Shown here piece after piece: positions 53,435 to 64,000 of a stretch of DNA of 64,000 nucleotides. Under the pieces are notes generated by a model, which was given only the letters and a program-made list of their open reading frames with translations, was not told the origin of the DNA and ran no database searches. The translations under genes and the position numbers were made by a program. Numbering within the stretch: position 1 is the stretch's first letter; each line of letters starts with the position of its first letter. This DNA is from Glandiceps talaboti (taxonomy: Eukaryota; Hemichordata; Enteropneusta; Spengelidae), in assembly GCF_964340395.1 (NCBI RefSeq), contig NC_135551.1, forward strand, positions 8,015,379-8,079,378, given 5' to 3'.

Positions 53435-54462
53435 TTGATTGAAGAGAAGATGAGAACGATTAGTTATGGTGTCGCACGCTACGTGCTATGATTTAAGTCT
53501 GACCTTTGACGTCAAACAGCGTAAGATGGTTGTGGTGGAGTATGGGCCGCAGTTTTACTATTTGACGGTTTCTTTTGTAACCTTAGTTCATCTTTAATCG
53601 CTTTTAAAAGTACTCTTGTAAACCACACTAATCAGTCATTAATACCACGAATAATACTGCGATCTACTACCAGAAACTTGGCAGATTTTTGTTGTGTTTT
53701 CTGAAAAGAAACTAAAACCCAGAACATGAGCGTAGATTTTGAAACGGATACATGTACATGGATCTAGAGTATCTGGTTTAAGAGTAGAGAGATTTGTATG
53801 ATTACAGAGAAGAGAAATTAAATAGAAACGAAACGAATGTCCATTCTTTATTATTACAGAAAAGAAAGTGATAATGAATCAAATCGGTTGCTTGGCAACA
53901 TATATAACCCCAAAGTGACTCAATACACCAACATTTAAACTTTCAGTCAATGAAATGACCTTTAAAGTTTTGTCTGAAGATTTTAATTTTGTAAATAATT
54001 TGAACAATGTATTCCTTGATAGAGCGCTTCCACGATATTGTAGCATGCGCCCTAAGTGAATTTGCGCCCGAGTGCCAAAACGAAACCTGAAGTTGACTGG
54101 AAATTATATTGTTCTCGAGGCAGAGCAGTTTTTGTTTTTCCTCATGTGAAATCGTGAACATATCAAATAACCATATTCTGAGAAAATCTGTCAATCATAC
54201 TGAAATCATAGCCCAAACTATTTGTTAAAATCTGATATCAAATTGTTCGATGACACGTTAATTGAAATACATCCCATAACAAAACGTGACTGTGTAGATG
54301 TTTGTGACAGGCATAGGATTATTTGGAACATGGAAAATAATAATATCTGTGAAACTAAGCATAGACACCCAGTTGATAATATACATTATCCCATTACTTG
54401 TAATACACACAAATTAACGAAAGTTTTTTCCATTTTAAATATAGGACAAAAGGAAAGAGGCA

Positions 54463-54508
54463 AGACAAGACGAGACGAGACGAGACGAGACGAGACGAGA
54501 CGAGACGA
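54463..54508. repeat. (CGAGA)n repeat just upstream of the receptor gene start
   Basis: ACGAGACGAGACGAG run ending 30 bp before the proposed start codon of the DD-NB-ARC-WD40 gene. It may lie in the 5' UTR. Confidence 0.9.
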
Positions 54509-54537
54509 CTATTAGCTGGATTAAATGAAACACAGTA

Positions 54538-54544
54538 ATGGAAG
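54538..54544 (+). CDS. DD-NB-ARC-WD40 gene, micro first coding exon
   Basis: ATGGAAG before a consensus donor GTGAGT. Joined to 55,323 it reads MEESEVNLIIELVNQ, in the death-domain frame. The preceding DNA would be 5' UTR. An upstream alternative exon cannot be excluded. Confidence 0.65.
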
Positions 54545-54997
54545 GTGAGTTGAACACAACAAAGGCATTTCAAACACGGTAGATTGTAGACATAGAGAGC
54601 ATCATCTGCTCTTTACCAGCAAATAATTATGACGCAAAGGATATGCAAATCACAACCACTATCATCATTTGTAAACTAGGTCGCATAAGCTTGAATAGGA
54701 GATGTTAACGTTTTCAGTATGTTCTAAGATGGGACAGTACCAAGTTATTGGGTCAAAACCATATGATGGTCAAATTTATGGGTGTTGTTTTTTTGTATCT
54801 AATAATATTTTTTATTTGGCTTATTGCAAAAATACAACTCTTTTCATGGACGGAAATCTTTTACATTTTGTATTCGGAATCATTTCTTAAGTTATGGTTG
54901 TTTTGTTTGTTTTTCTTGACATCAATTGTCACACTAGTAAATAATAGAGACTTTGTGACATCTATTTTAGACATGATAACATCGTAGTTCATTTTTG

Positions 54998-55057
<60 letters not shown>

Positions 55058-55070
55058 ACGAGTGACCAAC

Positions 55071-55118
<48 letters not shown>

Positions 55119-55142
55119 TAATCAATCATACGAGTGACCAAC

Positions 55143-55192
<50 letters not shown>

Positions 55193-58100
55193 TTTCCCTG
55201 TAGCACCAAAGTCCACTATGAAATAAAAGTTTAACAGCATTGTACAGTAGCAAATATTACAGTCTTTGGTTTAAAGAGATAACATTTCATGACATCCTTA
55301 TTTCTGTTTACATTCTAACCAGAGTCAGAGGTAAATCTCATCATTGAGCTTGTCAACCAGCTGACATTTGGTCAGTGCAAAGACTTTGTCAGATCTATTG
55401 GACTGTCTGACGTCATCATTGATGAAGTCTACCACGACAATCCACATGACACCCGAGAACAAAAATACAAACTTTTACAGGAATGTGTTAAAATGTATGG
55501 AGAGGCTGTATATGATAAGTTCAAACAAGAACTGAAAAATAAAAGCAATGGTGAGTTATTGCTTTAAATGGTATTTTCTAACTCTAAATTGAAGATTTGG
55601 TGAAAAATCTATGTGAAACAATATATTCCAAATCCTTTTTTGCAACTCAATAAATGAAAAACACCATAATAAATGTGTAAAATGTTTGTTATTGTTCGTA
55701 CAATAACAAACTTTTCACACATTTTTAGCTTTTCTGAAATGAATTGAGTTATAAACACAGACTTGGTCAATGATGTTTCACATCTGCTTTTCAAGTACGA
55801 AGCCATGAGCCATGATAAAATTGTTATATATTTTACAAATCCAAAATAAATACTCAATCCTCATCCATATGGCCTCTTTAAAAGTGTTGTTTAGCACTCA
55901 TAGACCATTTATACCAACAGCATTTCGTTATCTTTACAGTTGTGGAGCAGCCAAGTCAATGGTGAACTAAATTGTATCAAAACTTTTGTATTTAACAACA
56001 ATTTACATTCAAATAATTTGCCACCACGAATTTTTGAGCTCTTACCTACAAGTTCAAATAAAGAAACAAACATCAACATTTAGAACGTAATAATATTGTA
56101 TGAGAAAAAGTTAAAAGGACCAAAATTGATATCTCACACAACACACAACTAAAGATCTACTAGACAAATGCTCATGCTTACTTGCTGATGTATTGGTTTA
56201 GTATTTTGTTGTGTTATGATGTTCTAATTGTGTTTAGTGTCCCATCAACGTAAAAATAATGCCTTACAAATGAGAGTCTTGCCTCAAAAGAACGACACCT
56301 GTCACGTTTGATTTGAATATATTCTACTATGTGTAAAATCAATCGCTCACTCCAAATGTTGAGATCAAGCCCTATAGGAACAAACCTACTATCCCCTCAT
56401 GTTCTGTTGATGTACGAAGACTTTTACTAGCAAGGAATGTAGCATGTTTTCACAATTAAACATAGATTACAAGTTGATATGATGAGTCCCTCCTTGTAAA
56501 ATCGTAGCTGATTATAGCTTTGAAATGGCTACGATGTGTTGCAGGAAGTTATGACGACTTGTAATTACATTATGTTAATTAATTACATTATTATATTGAT
56601 GTTTTATTTGTAGGAAAATGCTACGGTGTTGATCTTCTTAGTATGCAATATGTGGATAGACCACTGGAAATCAAGGCGTTACTAGGACTGCTAACAGAGG
56701 GAAACTCCACCCTTGTCGGTATCATCGATGAGAAAGGAGCAAGTAGGAAGGAGAAAGATGGTGACCAGTACGTCTACAAACCGGATCCAATCGGAATTCG
56801 AGGCTTTGGTGGGATTGGGAAAACTACAATAGCTAAGGCTCTTGCCCAGAAAGTATGCAAAGAGCTACAGATGGACGTTGTCTGGCTAACAATTTCCAAA
56901 AATTCGGATATTTTAAGATCATTTAATGTTTTACACGACTATCTAATGGGGAAACGTGAAAACTTTCCAGACATACGAGCAGGACAAGATTGGCTGAGAA
57001 GTGAAACAGAGGGAAGGAAGATGCTTTTAATTTTAGATGATGTTTGGAATGAGAAAGATGTGATTCCCTTCAATGTGTTAGGTCCGAATTGTCGGCTTCT
57101 AATAACTACACGTCATGAAAGAGTTCTGACATACAACAAAGCAAAGATACACCCACTAGGTACCCTTGACAGCGACCAATCAAGAGACATGTTACTGAAC
57201 TATGCAAATGTAACACGTGATGATATAATCGAATTGCATCTTGGGAAGACATTTGGCGAGATACAATCTATCTTGAAGAACCTACCACTAGCTATCGCTC
57301 TTATTGGGTCGGCTCTACGACAATCAAGCAAACCCAAAGACTTGTCACGTGTATGGGAACGCACTCTACACAAACTGAAGTTAAGAAGTGAATTTTGGAA
57401 AAAGAAGCTCACGACTGAAAGTTATTCATACTCTTTAAACGGCGCCTTTGATGTTAGTTTTGAATACCTTACAGAAGGAGAATTTGATGAGGACAAAGAC
57501 ACTACACCCGACTGTTCCATGCTACAGAGTAGGTTCTTGGATTTCGCTCTCTTTGCTGAAGATACAGAGATTCCAGCTGATGTTCTCATGAAACTCTGGA
57601 GACAAGACAACGAGTTATCTGATGATGGAGACCATAGTGATGACTTCGATTTTCAAGACAATTTTCAAGAACTGAAAGACTCTTCGCTCATACATGGTTC
57701 CTCGTTGAAGGAAAGTGGAGAAGAGAGCTACACATTGCATGACTTGGTCCTAAAGTATGCAATTTACAAATTTGAAGCTGTTCATGGCAAAGGATCCTTG
57801 CAGAAACGACATAGAGATCTCCTCAGATGCTATTCATCAGAAACAAGTTATATTGATCAAGAGAAGGAACTTGGCTCGTCAAACCAATCAAACTTTACAT
57901 CATGTACACCTCTCCAAGAAGATGGAAGGTGTACCAGCAATACAGAAAATCAAATTGACAACAAGATGGTCCGCTGGTGGTGCATCGATAATGATGGATA
58001 TATTTATCTTTATCTGTTTCACCACTTAATGAATGCAGGCTATGAACAAGTTGCCAACAAGCTACTTCTTCAATACAAATGGATCAAGAAGAAGCTAAGG

Positions 58101-61100
58101 GAGTCGGACATAGCAGCTGTGATAGCTGATTTCGAGTACTACTTGCATCAATTCCCAGTGAACAAATCCTCCCTAAGGAATACTGCCAATAGTAAGAGTA
58201 GCATTGAAAGCATTGAACTGATCTACCAATCACTGAATTTCACTGCTCGCATTATTGCTAAGGATACTCAACAACTACCAGTTCAGTTATTAGGATCCCT
58301 GATAGAAGTACAGAATTCTGAGATATTAGATTTTGTTCATGAAATCCAGAAGGAGAAGATCCTGGCAAATAAACATGCCCTCATTCCTCTCACTCCATGC
58401 CTTACCCAGCCTGGCGGGTATCTGAAGAGATCCATACCAGACAACAAAGCAACAGTGTTATGTGTAGCATTCACACATGACAATAAAAGAATCATAGCAG
58501 GGCTTGGGACGGGGGGCTACAAGAAAGCACGTGTACTTATCATAGACCGAGAAACTGGAAGAGAAAGCATACTAGGTAAAGAGGTTGACCACCATGATGG
58601 ACTTGTGTTTGGCCTTGCAGTTCACCCAAAGGACTACTTTGTTATCACAGCATCCTTTGACAAGACATTAAAAGTCTGGCCTCTAGATAATGAGTTTGAA
58701 AGTGTATCAACCCTTACAGGTCATGTGGATGACATATATTGTGTAGCCTTATCTCCAGATGGAAGCTTTGCTGTCTCTGGATCAGCAGATGAAACAATCA
58801 AGAAATGGGACCTTGGAAATAAAACATGCTGCCTTTCAATGTCGGGTCACAAAGGCACAGTACGCCAAGTTTGTATAACGAAGAGTGGTGATAAGGCTAT
58901 ATCTGGTTCAGAAGATGGTAACGTTAGAATATGGTGCTTAAAGACTGGCAATTTACAGATCCAATATGAATCCATGGTAGGAAGTGTACGCCAAATCGCC
59001 ATCACACATGACGACAGCAGAGTTATAACTGTAGGAATGAGTGAACATGCTAAAATCCTTGATTTAGCAGATGGAAAAGTTGTGCGAGAGTTAGCTGGGC
59101 ACGGATGTGAAATCATTTGCTGTGCTGTGACAAAAGATGACTCCCACGTATTCACTGGTGCAGTAGATGGTATCATACGAATGTGGTCACTTCATGATGA
59201 TGAGGGAGAACGCATCTTCCAAGGCCATGCACAGAGAGTGAGATACATTGGTATTTCTTCAGATGGCAACACAATGGCTTCTGGTTCTGAAGATTGCTCA
59301 TTGAAAGTATGGGACTGTAACCCTACAAGTACAAAACATATTACAACCCAACGAGGTCACATTGCTGCAGTCAGTGCTCTTGCTGTAATGCAAGATGGTG
59401 GATTTGCCTTGTCAGCATCCCACGATAACACCCTGAAACTTTGGGAGTTGCCATCATATAAGAGCATACACATATTCCGTGGACACACAGACAAAATAAA
59501 CTGTCTAACCATATCGGAAACACTATGCTATGGTATATCTGGATCGAGCGATAAAAGCATCGGTATATGGGATCTTAGGAAACGAACCACACATCATAAA
59601 CTCATGGGACATAAACATGCAGTCACAGCTATTCTTTCTGCCAATCTTCATGGAAATGATATCCTAGTATCAGGCTCCATCGACAATAGTCTGTTAGTGT
59701 GGGATATACAGAAACTTGTACCTGTCTGTCGACTCATATCTGATTTCTATGATGTCAAACACATTCATATGACTGCAGAATATCAAGTCACTGCAGTCTT
59801 TCAAGAATCAGCCAGTGTGTGGAACATGTCAGATGAGATGTTGGTGGGAGATAACTCCAGTCAATCTCAAGGTGTTCTCCGCTGTGTGAAACCTACTAGT
59901 TCCACAATGCCATCATTTCAGCAGAGTTTCCCCATCATAGCAAGGTCAGACAGAAACGGATTCATTGTTGGATGGGATGAGATGAGCCGAATTCGGAAGT
60001 GGGACTTGGATAATGAAATAGAAGCAAAGGTGTCCAGTGGGCATGGGGATAGTAATCTTGTTACTTGTCTGTGTCTCACAGATGACAATGAAATCCTACT
60101 TTGTGGCAGTGAAAGTGGTCATGTCAACCTAATAGGGCTGCACAACACAGAGCGCCCGATTGGCCAACTCAAGAAGCCGCCTTCGGTCAGAAGTCCCGTG
60201 ACTGCAATATCTGTCATTGAAATTCAGCCAAATTCCAAAGGGCCAATCATCATGATGATTTTCACGGCGTATAAGAATGGTATAATTACATGCTATAAAA
60301 TAGACAAAGCACGAATGTATAGCTGTGGATGTACACCTATGTCAGAAGTCGATGGTAAAACAACACAAGATGAAGATCCTTGTGCTGAGAAGCCATTGGT
60401 AGTTGACCTGGAGAAGCAAGTTGGCAAGCTGTCTTCAGCAGTGGTTCATCTGATTGCCTATGTTAATCAAGGTGTTATAAAGCTCCTGTCCTGTAGTGAC
60501 AGTCCCAATGTACCATCCATAATCCTTTGGGATGTAGACAGTCAGCAAAAAGTCAAGGAGCTTAGTGGCCATACCAACAGGGTGACATCCATCTGCATGA
60601 TTGGAGGTGTACAGATACTGTCTGGGTCACTTGATGACACTGTCAGATACTGGAATCTTGAAACTGGTGAATGCAGAGTGGATAAAAGTGGTCTCTGTGG
60701 TATCCGATGTGTCACTGTTACCAATGATAAACAACAATACCTTGTGGCATCAAATAGAAACGTGATCGAAGTGCGTGACGTCACTAGTGGGCAATACATC
60801 AGGAGTATACAGTTAGGATCAAAGTTTAACATGAAGTATCTTTCATTATCCGGCAATGGAGTGAAGATCCTCTGTTGCTATGACGACTTCTCTTCAGAGG
60901 TACGCAACCTTAAAACTGGGCATGTTGAACTGTCAATGATTGGGCACCAAAATGAATGGGGTAATATTGCCTACATATCTGGCAATCAAAGAGTTTTTGC
61001 TAGGAGTACACACTGCAGTATGAAAGTATGGTGCCGCAACACTGGTGAAGTCCTAGGCTACATTGGAAGACACCCCGAACTCGATTCTGAAATGAGAGAT

Positions 61101-61361
61101 CGTGTGAGTGTATCCAATGGCCATTCTCGCATGGTAACTGCTGTTAAAGTCCACGATGGGAAATTGGTATTGACGGGATCTTATGACAAGACAGTCAAAT
61201 TATGGACAATGGAAGAGTCTCAAGGCAGTCAACTACGATTTTGTCTAGTGAATACGTTCTACTTTGAACATGCAGTGACTGCAATCGAAATGTACAAAGA
61301 TGACGTAGTGTGTGTTGGACTTTTAAATGGTCTTGTGTGTTTTCTTAAGCTAAACACATAA
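54538..61361 (+). CDS. Death domain - NB-ARC - WD40 protein (Apaf-1-like receptor), three coding exons, 1,660 aa
   Basis: A probable cytosolic STAND ATPase that would oligomerise on ligand binding to recruit death-domain partners, as Apaf-1 does with CARD. Exons: 54538-54544 (ATGGAAG, donor GTGAGT), 55323-55550, 56614-61361. Junctions are phase 1 and keep the frame. The death domain is residues about 8-75 (FVRSIGLSDVIIDEV, NPHDTREQKYKLLQE). NB-ARC follows: P-loop GFGGIGKTT about 142-150, Walker B LLILDDVW about 216-223, LLITTR about 240, NLPLAIALIG about 301, and LHDLVLKYA about 453 in the MHD position. From about residue 700 to the end there are roughly twenty WD40-like repeats, many with GH..V and WD (for example SGSADETIKKWDL). 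Apaf-1 has a CARD and about fifteen repeats, so this is a related, not orthologous, layout. The first exon is inferred from splice logic. Confidence 0.9.
54998..55192. repeat. (AATC)n with a 75-bp higher-order unit
   Basis: CAAT repeats interrupted twice by ATACGAGTGACCAACCAACC, so the array itself was duplicated. It lies in intron 1 of the receptor gene. Confidence 0.93.
55323..55550 (+). CDS. DD-NB-ARC-WD40 gene, death-domain exon
   Basis: A symmetric phase 1-1 exon of 228 nt between acceptor CATTCTAACCAG and donor GTGAGT. The whole exon is the death domain (LTFGQCKDFVRSIGLSDV to AVYDKFKQELKNKSN), which suits modular gain by exon shuffling. Confidence 0.88.
55590..55885. mobile_element. 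Family T MITE, copy 3 (receptor gene intron 2)
   Basis: Inner palindrome GTTATTGTTCGTACAATAAC and right end CCTCATCCATATGGCCTCTTTAAA match the copies in WDTC1 introns. The left end is truncated. Confidence 0.8.
56614..61361 (+). CDS. DD-NB-ARC-WD40 gene, giant last exon
   Basis: Acceptor TTTATTTGTAG, then GKCYGVDLLSMQYVDRP in frame. One uninterrupted 4,748-nt exon encodes the NB-ARC, the winged-helix region and all WD40 repeats, ending TAA. The first ATG of this exon (56,643) lies inside it and is unlikely to be the native start. Confidence 0.93.
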
Positions 61362-61374
61362 TGATTCATGCAAA

Positions 61375-61375
<1 letters not shown>

Positions 61376-61420
<45 letters not shown>
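61376..61420. repeat. (CA)n(TA)n microsatellite
   Basis: A compound run 15 bp after the receptor stop codon. Confidence 0.95.
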
Positions 61421-61422
<2 letters not shown>

Positions 61423-61800
61423 ACACAGTATCAAGTAAGATACACAGGAGCCATTACAGTGTTTCACGCTGTTGTGATAATCAGATGACTAACGGTAGCC
61501 GCCTTAAGATCGCAACAGCGTGTCATGAATTCGCAATTACTGTGTTTAAGTACAGACACGACACTGCTTATACATGTTGCCAAACACCCAGTCAGAGAAA
61601 CGAGACTCTGACTTGAATGACATCTCCAGAAATACGATATTAGTGTATCTATTGTCTTGACATCTATGTGAGCCATATTCATTTCTCTGGCTAGGTGTTC
61701 GGCGACATGTATAAGCAGTGTCATATCTGAACAGTAATTACGAATTCATGACAAGCGTGAAACACTGTGTAACGGCTCCTGTGTATCTTACTGTGTTATT
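61421..61800. mobile_element. Inverted-repeat element directly 3' of the receptor gene
   Basis: The left arm TAACACAGTA..AGATACACAGGAGCC is mirrored by GGCTCCTGTGTATCT.TACTGTGTTA. Inner words TGCTTATACATGTTGCC and GGCGACATGTATAAGCA also pair. The left arm has a 40-50 bp insertion relative to the right. It probably lies in or just past the 3' UTR. Confidence 0.8.
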
Positions 61801-62084
61801 CATACCGCTCTACATACACATGTATGTATGTATATATATATATATCAAGTAGAATGTGACGTCACGAGTTATTTTTGCTGGAGGCCGTGATTAACATATG
61901 ATTTAGGGATTGCTGCAATATTAAGAATTAACAACCAAACTTACATCTCGACTACAGTCACGAAGTATTTACTGTTTTGTGTATTAATTATATAATGATG
62001 CATGTAATTTTAGTGATGAAATCAAAGTATGAAATCGAGACAAAAGTAGTGTTGCATTTCAATAAAGTCAAAAAGCTTCGTAAG

Positions 62085-62245
62085 TACGTGTGTGTGTATG
62101 TATGTATGTGTGTATGTATGTATGCATGTATGTATGTATGTATGTATGTATGCGTGTATGTACGTACGTACGTATGTATGTATGTATGTATGTATGTATG
62201 TATGTACGTGTGTATGTATGTATGTATATATGTATGTATTTATTA
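62085..62245. repeat. (GTAT)n microsatellite with CGTA interruptions
   Basis: ATGT/GTAT run including TACGTACGTACGTA. ORFs across it are spurious. Confidence 0.95.
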
Positions 62246-62446
62246 TGTTAGCTCTGGGAATTGGTGCTGCGAGGACTCCTGACTGAAGACATCAGCGTTC
62301 ACGGACGTATATTCATATAATTGGTTTATAGATTGGTGCAGGCAATGTATCTATAGAGAACAATTACGCAGTAGATATACTGACAATTGTTGAAGAAAGG
62401 GTAGAACAATACCTCTTAATTATGACTGGATATATATTTACAATGT

Positions 62447-62471
62447 TTTGTTGTTGTTGTCGTCGTCGTCG

Positions 62472-62503
<32 letters not shown>
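62447..62503. repeat. (GTT)n/(GTC)n microsatellite
   Basis: GTTGTT run with a GTCGTC core, producing a poly-Gln ORF on the minus strand. Confidence 0.95.
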
Positions 62504-62504
<1 letters not shown>

Positions 62505-62914
62505 TAAATTCAAAGCGGAAGTTGTTATTTTACTGACCCGAGACACTGTTTACTATCGAGGTGTAAAAGATACATATCGTGTTTGATAGATGCAATGCGG
62601 ATACTCCCGTCAAATTATGGTTATTTCAAGAGCAAATACAGATGGCTACGTGTGGAAAACTGAGATGTCGAAACGCCATACCATACGTTGTTTATGGTAT
62701 CATATTTCAAATTTAATATCAAATATTTTATAAAGAATGTCAATCATACACATACTGAGACATTGATACTCTTGTGTGAATCATCAATTTCCTAGAACAC
62801 GTTCCATTAACTGGAGAGGAGATTTTGACATGCAGGCATACAAAGAGAAAGGAAAAATAAATTCTACTAAATATTACATGTAACATGACAGCTCGGTACG
62901 TGAATAGATAAGCC

Positions 62915-63138
<224 letters not shown>

Positions 63139-63139
63139 G

Positions 63140-64000
63140 ATCATGATGTAGGCTTGGTGTTTCACTCATGTGTGACAAAACGCACTTTATCTACTACTTA
63201 TTTAGATTGTTAACAGTACTGTTGAGAGCGTACACGCGTATGCGTTATCATATACAGTAGCACGCCATGTTTATTGTTATTGTATGTATAGTCTACAACT
63301 TTATACTCGTTAGTCTAGACAGGACAAATGTTCGTGTGTTTATGATCTTTCCTCCAATCAATGAAAAAATAACTCGCTTTCATAATAACTCATAAAAGGA
63401 AATATCTTTTAGCGAATTGTCTACATTATTAAAATGATTTAGTCATAGTTATTACGATAAAAGTACAATGTTGTTTATTAACATTTGCGATTTAAAAGTT
63501 GTTCTCGAAATTTGAACTGAAAAAGGTCAGTTGCGGTCAGTTACCCAAACCCGTATTTTTCAATTCGTTTTCGCAGATAACTTCAGCATCATATTTGACC
63601 CTTTTTATCGACCCAGTTCACGTTCCTATGTATTAGTAAAGCGATTTCATATTTATTTTTTCTATTTATTTCACCAGAAATTGTACAAAGGGTACATAAC
63701 AGAAAAAAAAGAGAACAAGAAAAAGCAAATAGTCAATAAGCTACAGATTTCTGACAAAATTACTTCCAGCTAACAATTACACTAATACTAAAAGAAAATA
63801 GAAGAAGATTAAAAGTTTATTCCTTGTGAGGACCATGGACATAATCTGCCAGGGACTAATCTTGTCCATAATTTAGTGTTATCATATATATATATTTATA
63901 TATAATCCCATGAAATCAATGTTAGTTTTACGTCATAATGCTCCGAGTATGATTCCGCGGACTAATACAAATTCGAGCCGGTAGGCGATAATTTGTTGTT
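63140..64000. other. Right-hand end, no recognisable gene
   Basis: AT-rich sequence with a short TATA run near 63,883-63,903. An 80-codon ORF at 63,531-63,773 is Phe/Lys-rich and unsupported. Confidence 0.4.

Noticed and set aside
54222-54515. 97-codon ORF as the first exon of the receptor gene
   Set aside because: It ends in a CGAGA repeat, has no donor in phase with the death-domain exon, and shows no known domain; the ATGGAAG micro-exon fits the splice frame instead.

Overview
This window looks like nuclear DNA from a non-vertebrate animal. It holds spliced GT-AG genes, a full-length L1-type LINE, a Penelope-like element, many small hairpin transposons and abundant microsatellites. A death-domain/NB-ARC/WD40 receptor gene beside a conserved WDTC1 gene fits a marine invertebrate such as an amphioxus, hemichordate or echinoderm. 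The species cannot be fixed from the sequence, and other invertebrates with expanded NB-ARC/WD40 genes are not excluded.

Layout. (1) 1-6,005: an interspersed repeat interrupted by an intact two-ORF LINE (883-5,937) with a 14-bp target-site duplication. (2) 6,005-29,950: mostly repeats. These are inverted-repeat elements, a 147-bp-period array inside a transposon-like unit, a segmental duplication (17.9-19.5 kb and 21.3-23.7 kb) carrying 219-bp tandem units, and a hairpin MITE family with 9-bp target duplications. No confident gene was found here. (3) 44,107 down to 29,958, minus strand: a complete 14-exon WDTC1 orthologue (693 aa) whose splices all keep the reading frame. Its introns hold MITEs, a CR1-like fragment and a SINE-like element, and three of its exons carry local duplications that affect splice sites. 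(4) 44.3-54.5 kb: repeats, a 589-bp hairpin element, and a 5'-truncated Penelope-like element (48.2-49.6 kb, minus) embedded in TA microsatellites with a well-formed type I hammerhead ribozyme in its 3' region. (5) 54,538-61,361, plus strand: a three-exon gene for a death-domain/NB-ARC/WD40 protein (1,660 aa). It has a 7-nt coding first exon, a death-domain exon and one 4.7-kb exon. (6) 61.4-64 kb: an inverted repeat and long microsatellites.

The two host genes are convergent neither with each other nor with the mobile elements. WDTC1 is expected to act as a CUL4-DDB1 ubiquitin-ligase substrate receptor, and the DD-NB-ARC-WD40 protein as an Apaf-1-like or innate-immune signalling scaffold. 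No functional link between them is implied. The strongest leads are the hammerhead ribozyme in the Penelope-like element, the tandem splice-acceptor array, duplicated donor and duplicated terminal exon in WDTC1, the intact LINE with a TAATG stop/start overlap, and the MITE family whose insertion can be read against an empty paralogous site in the same window.
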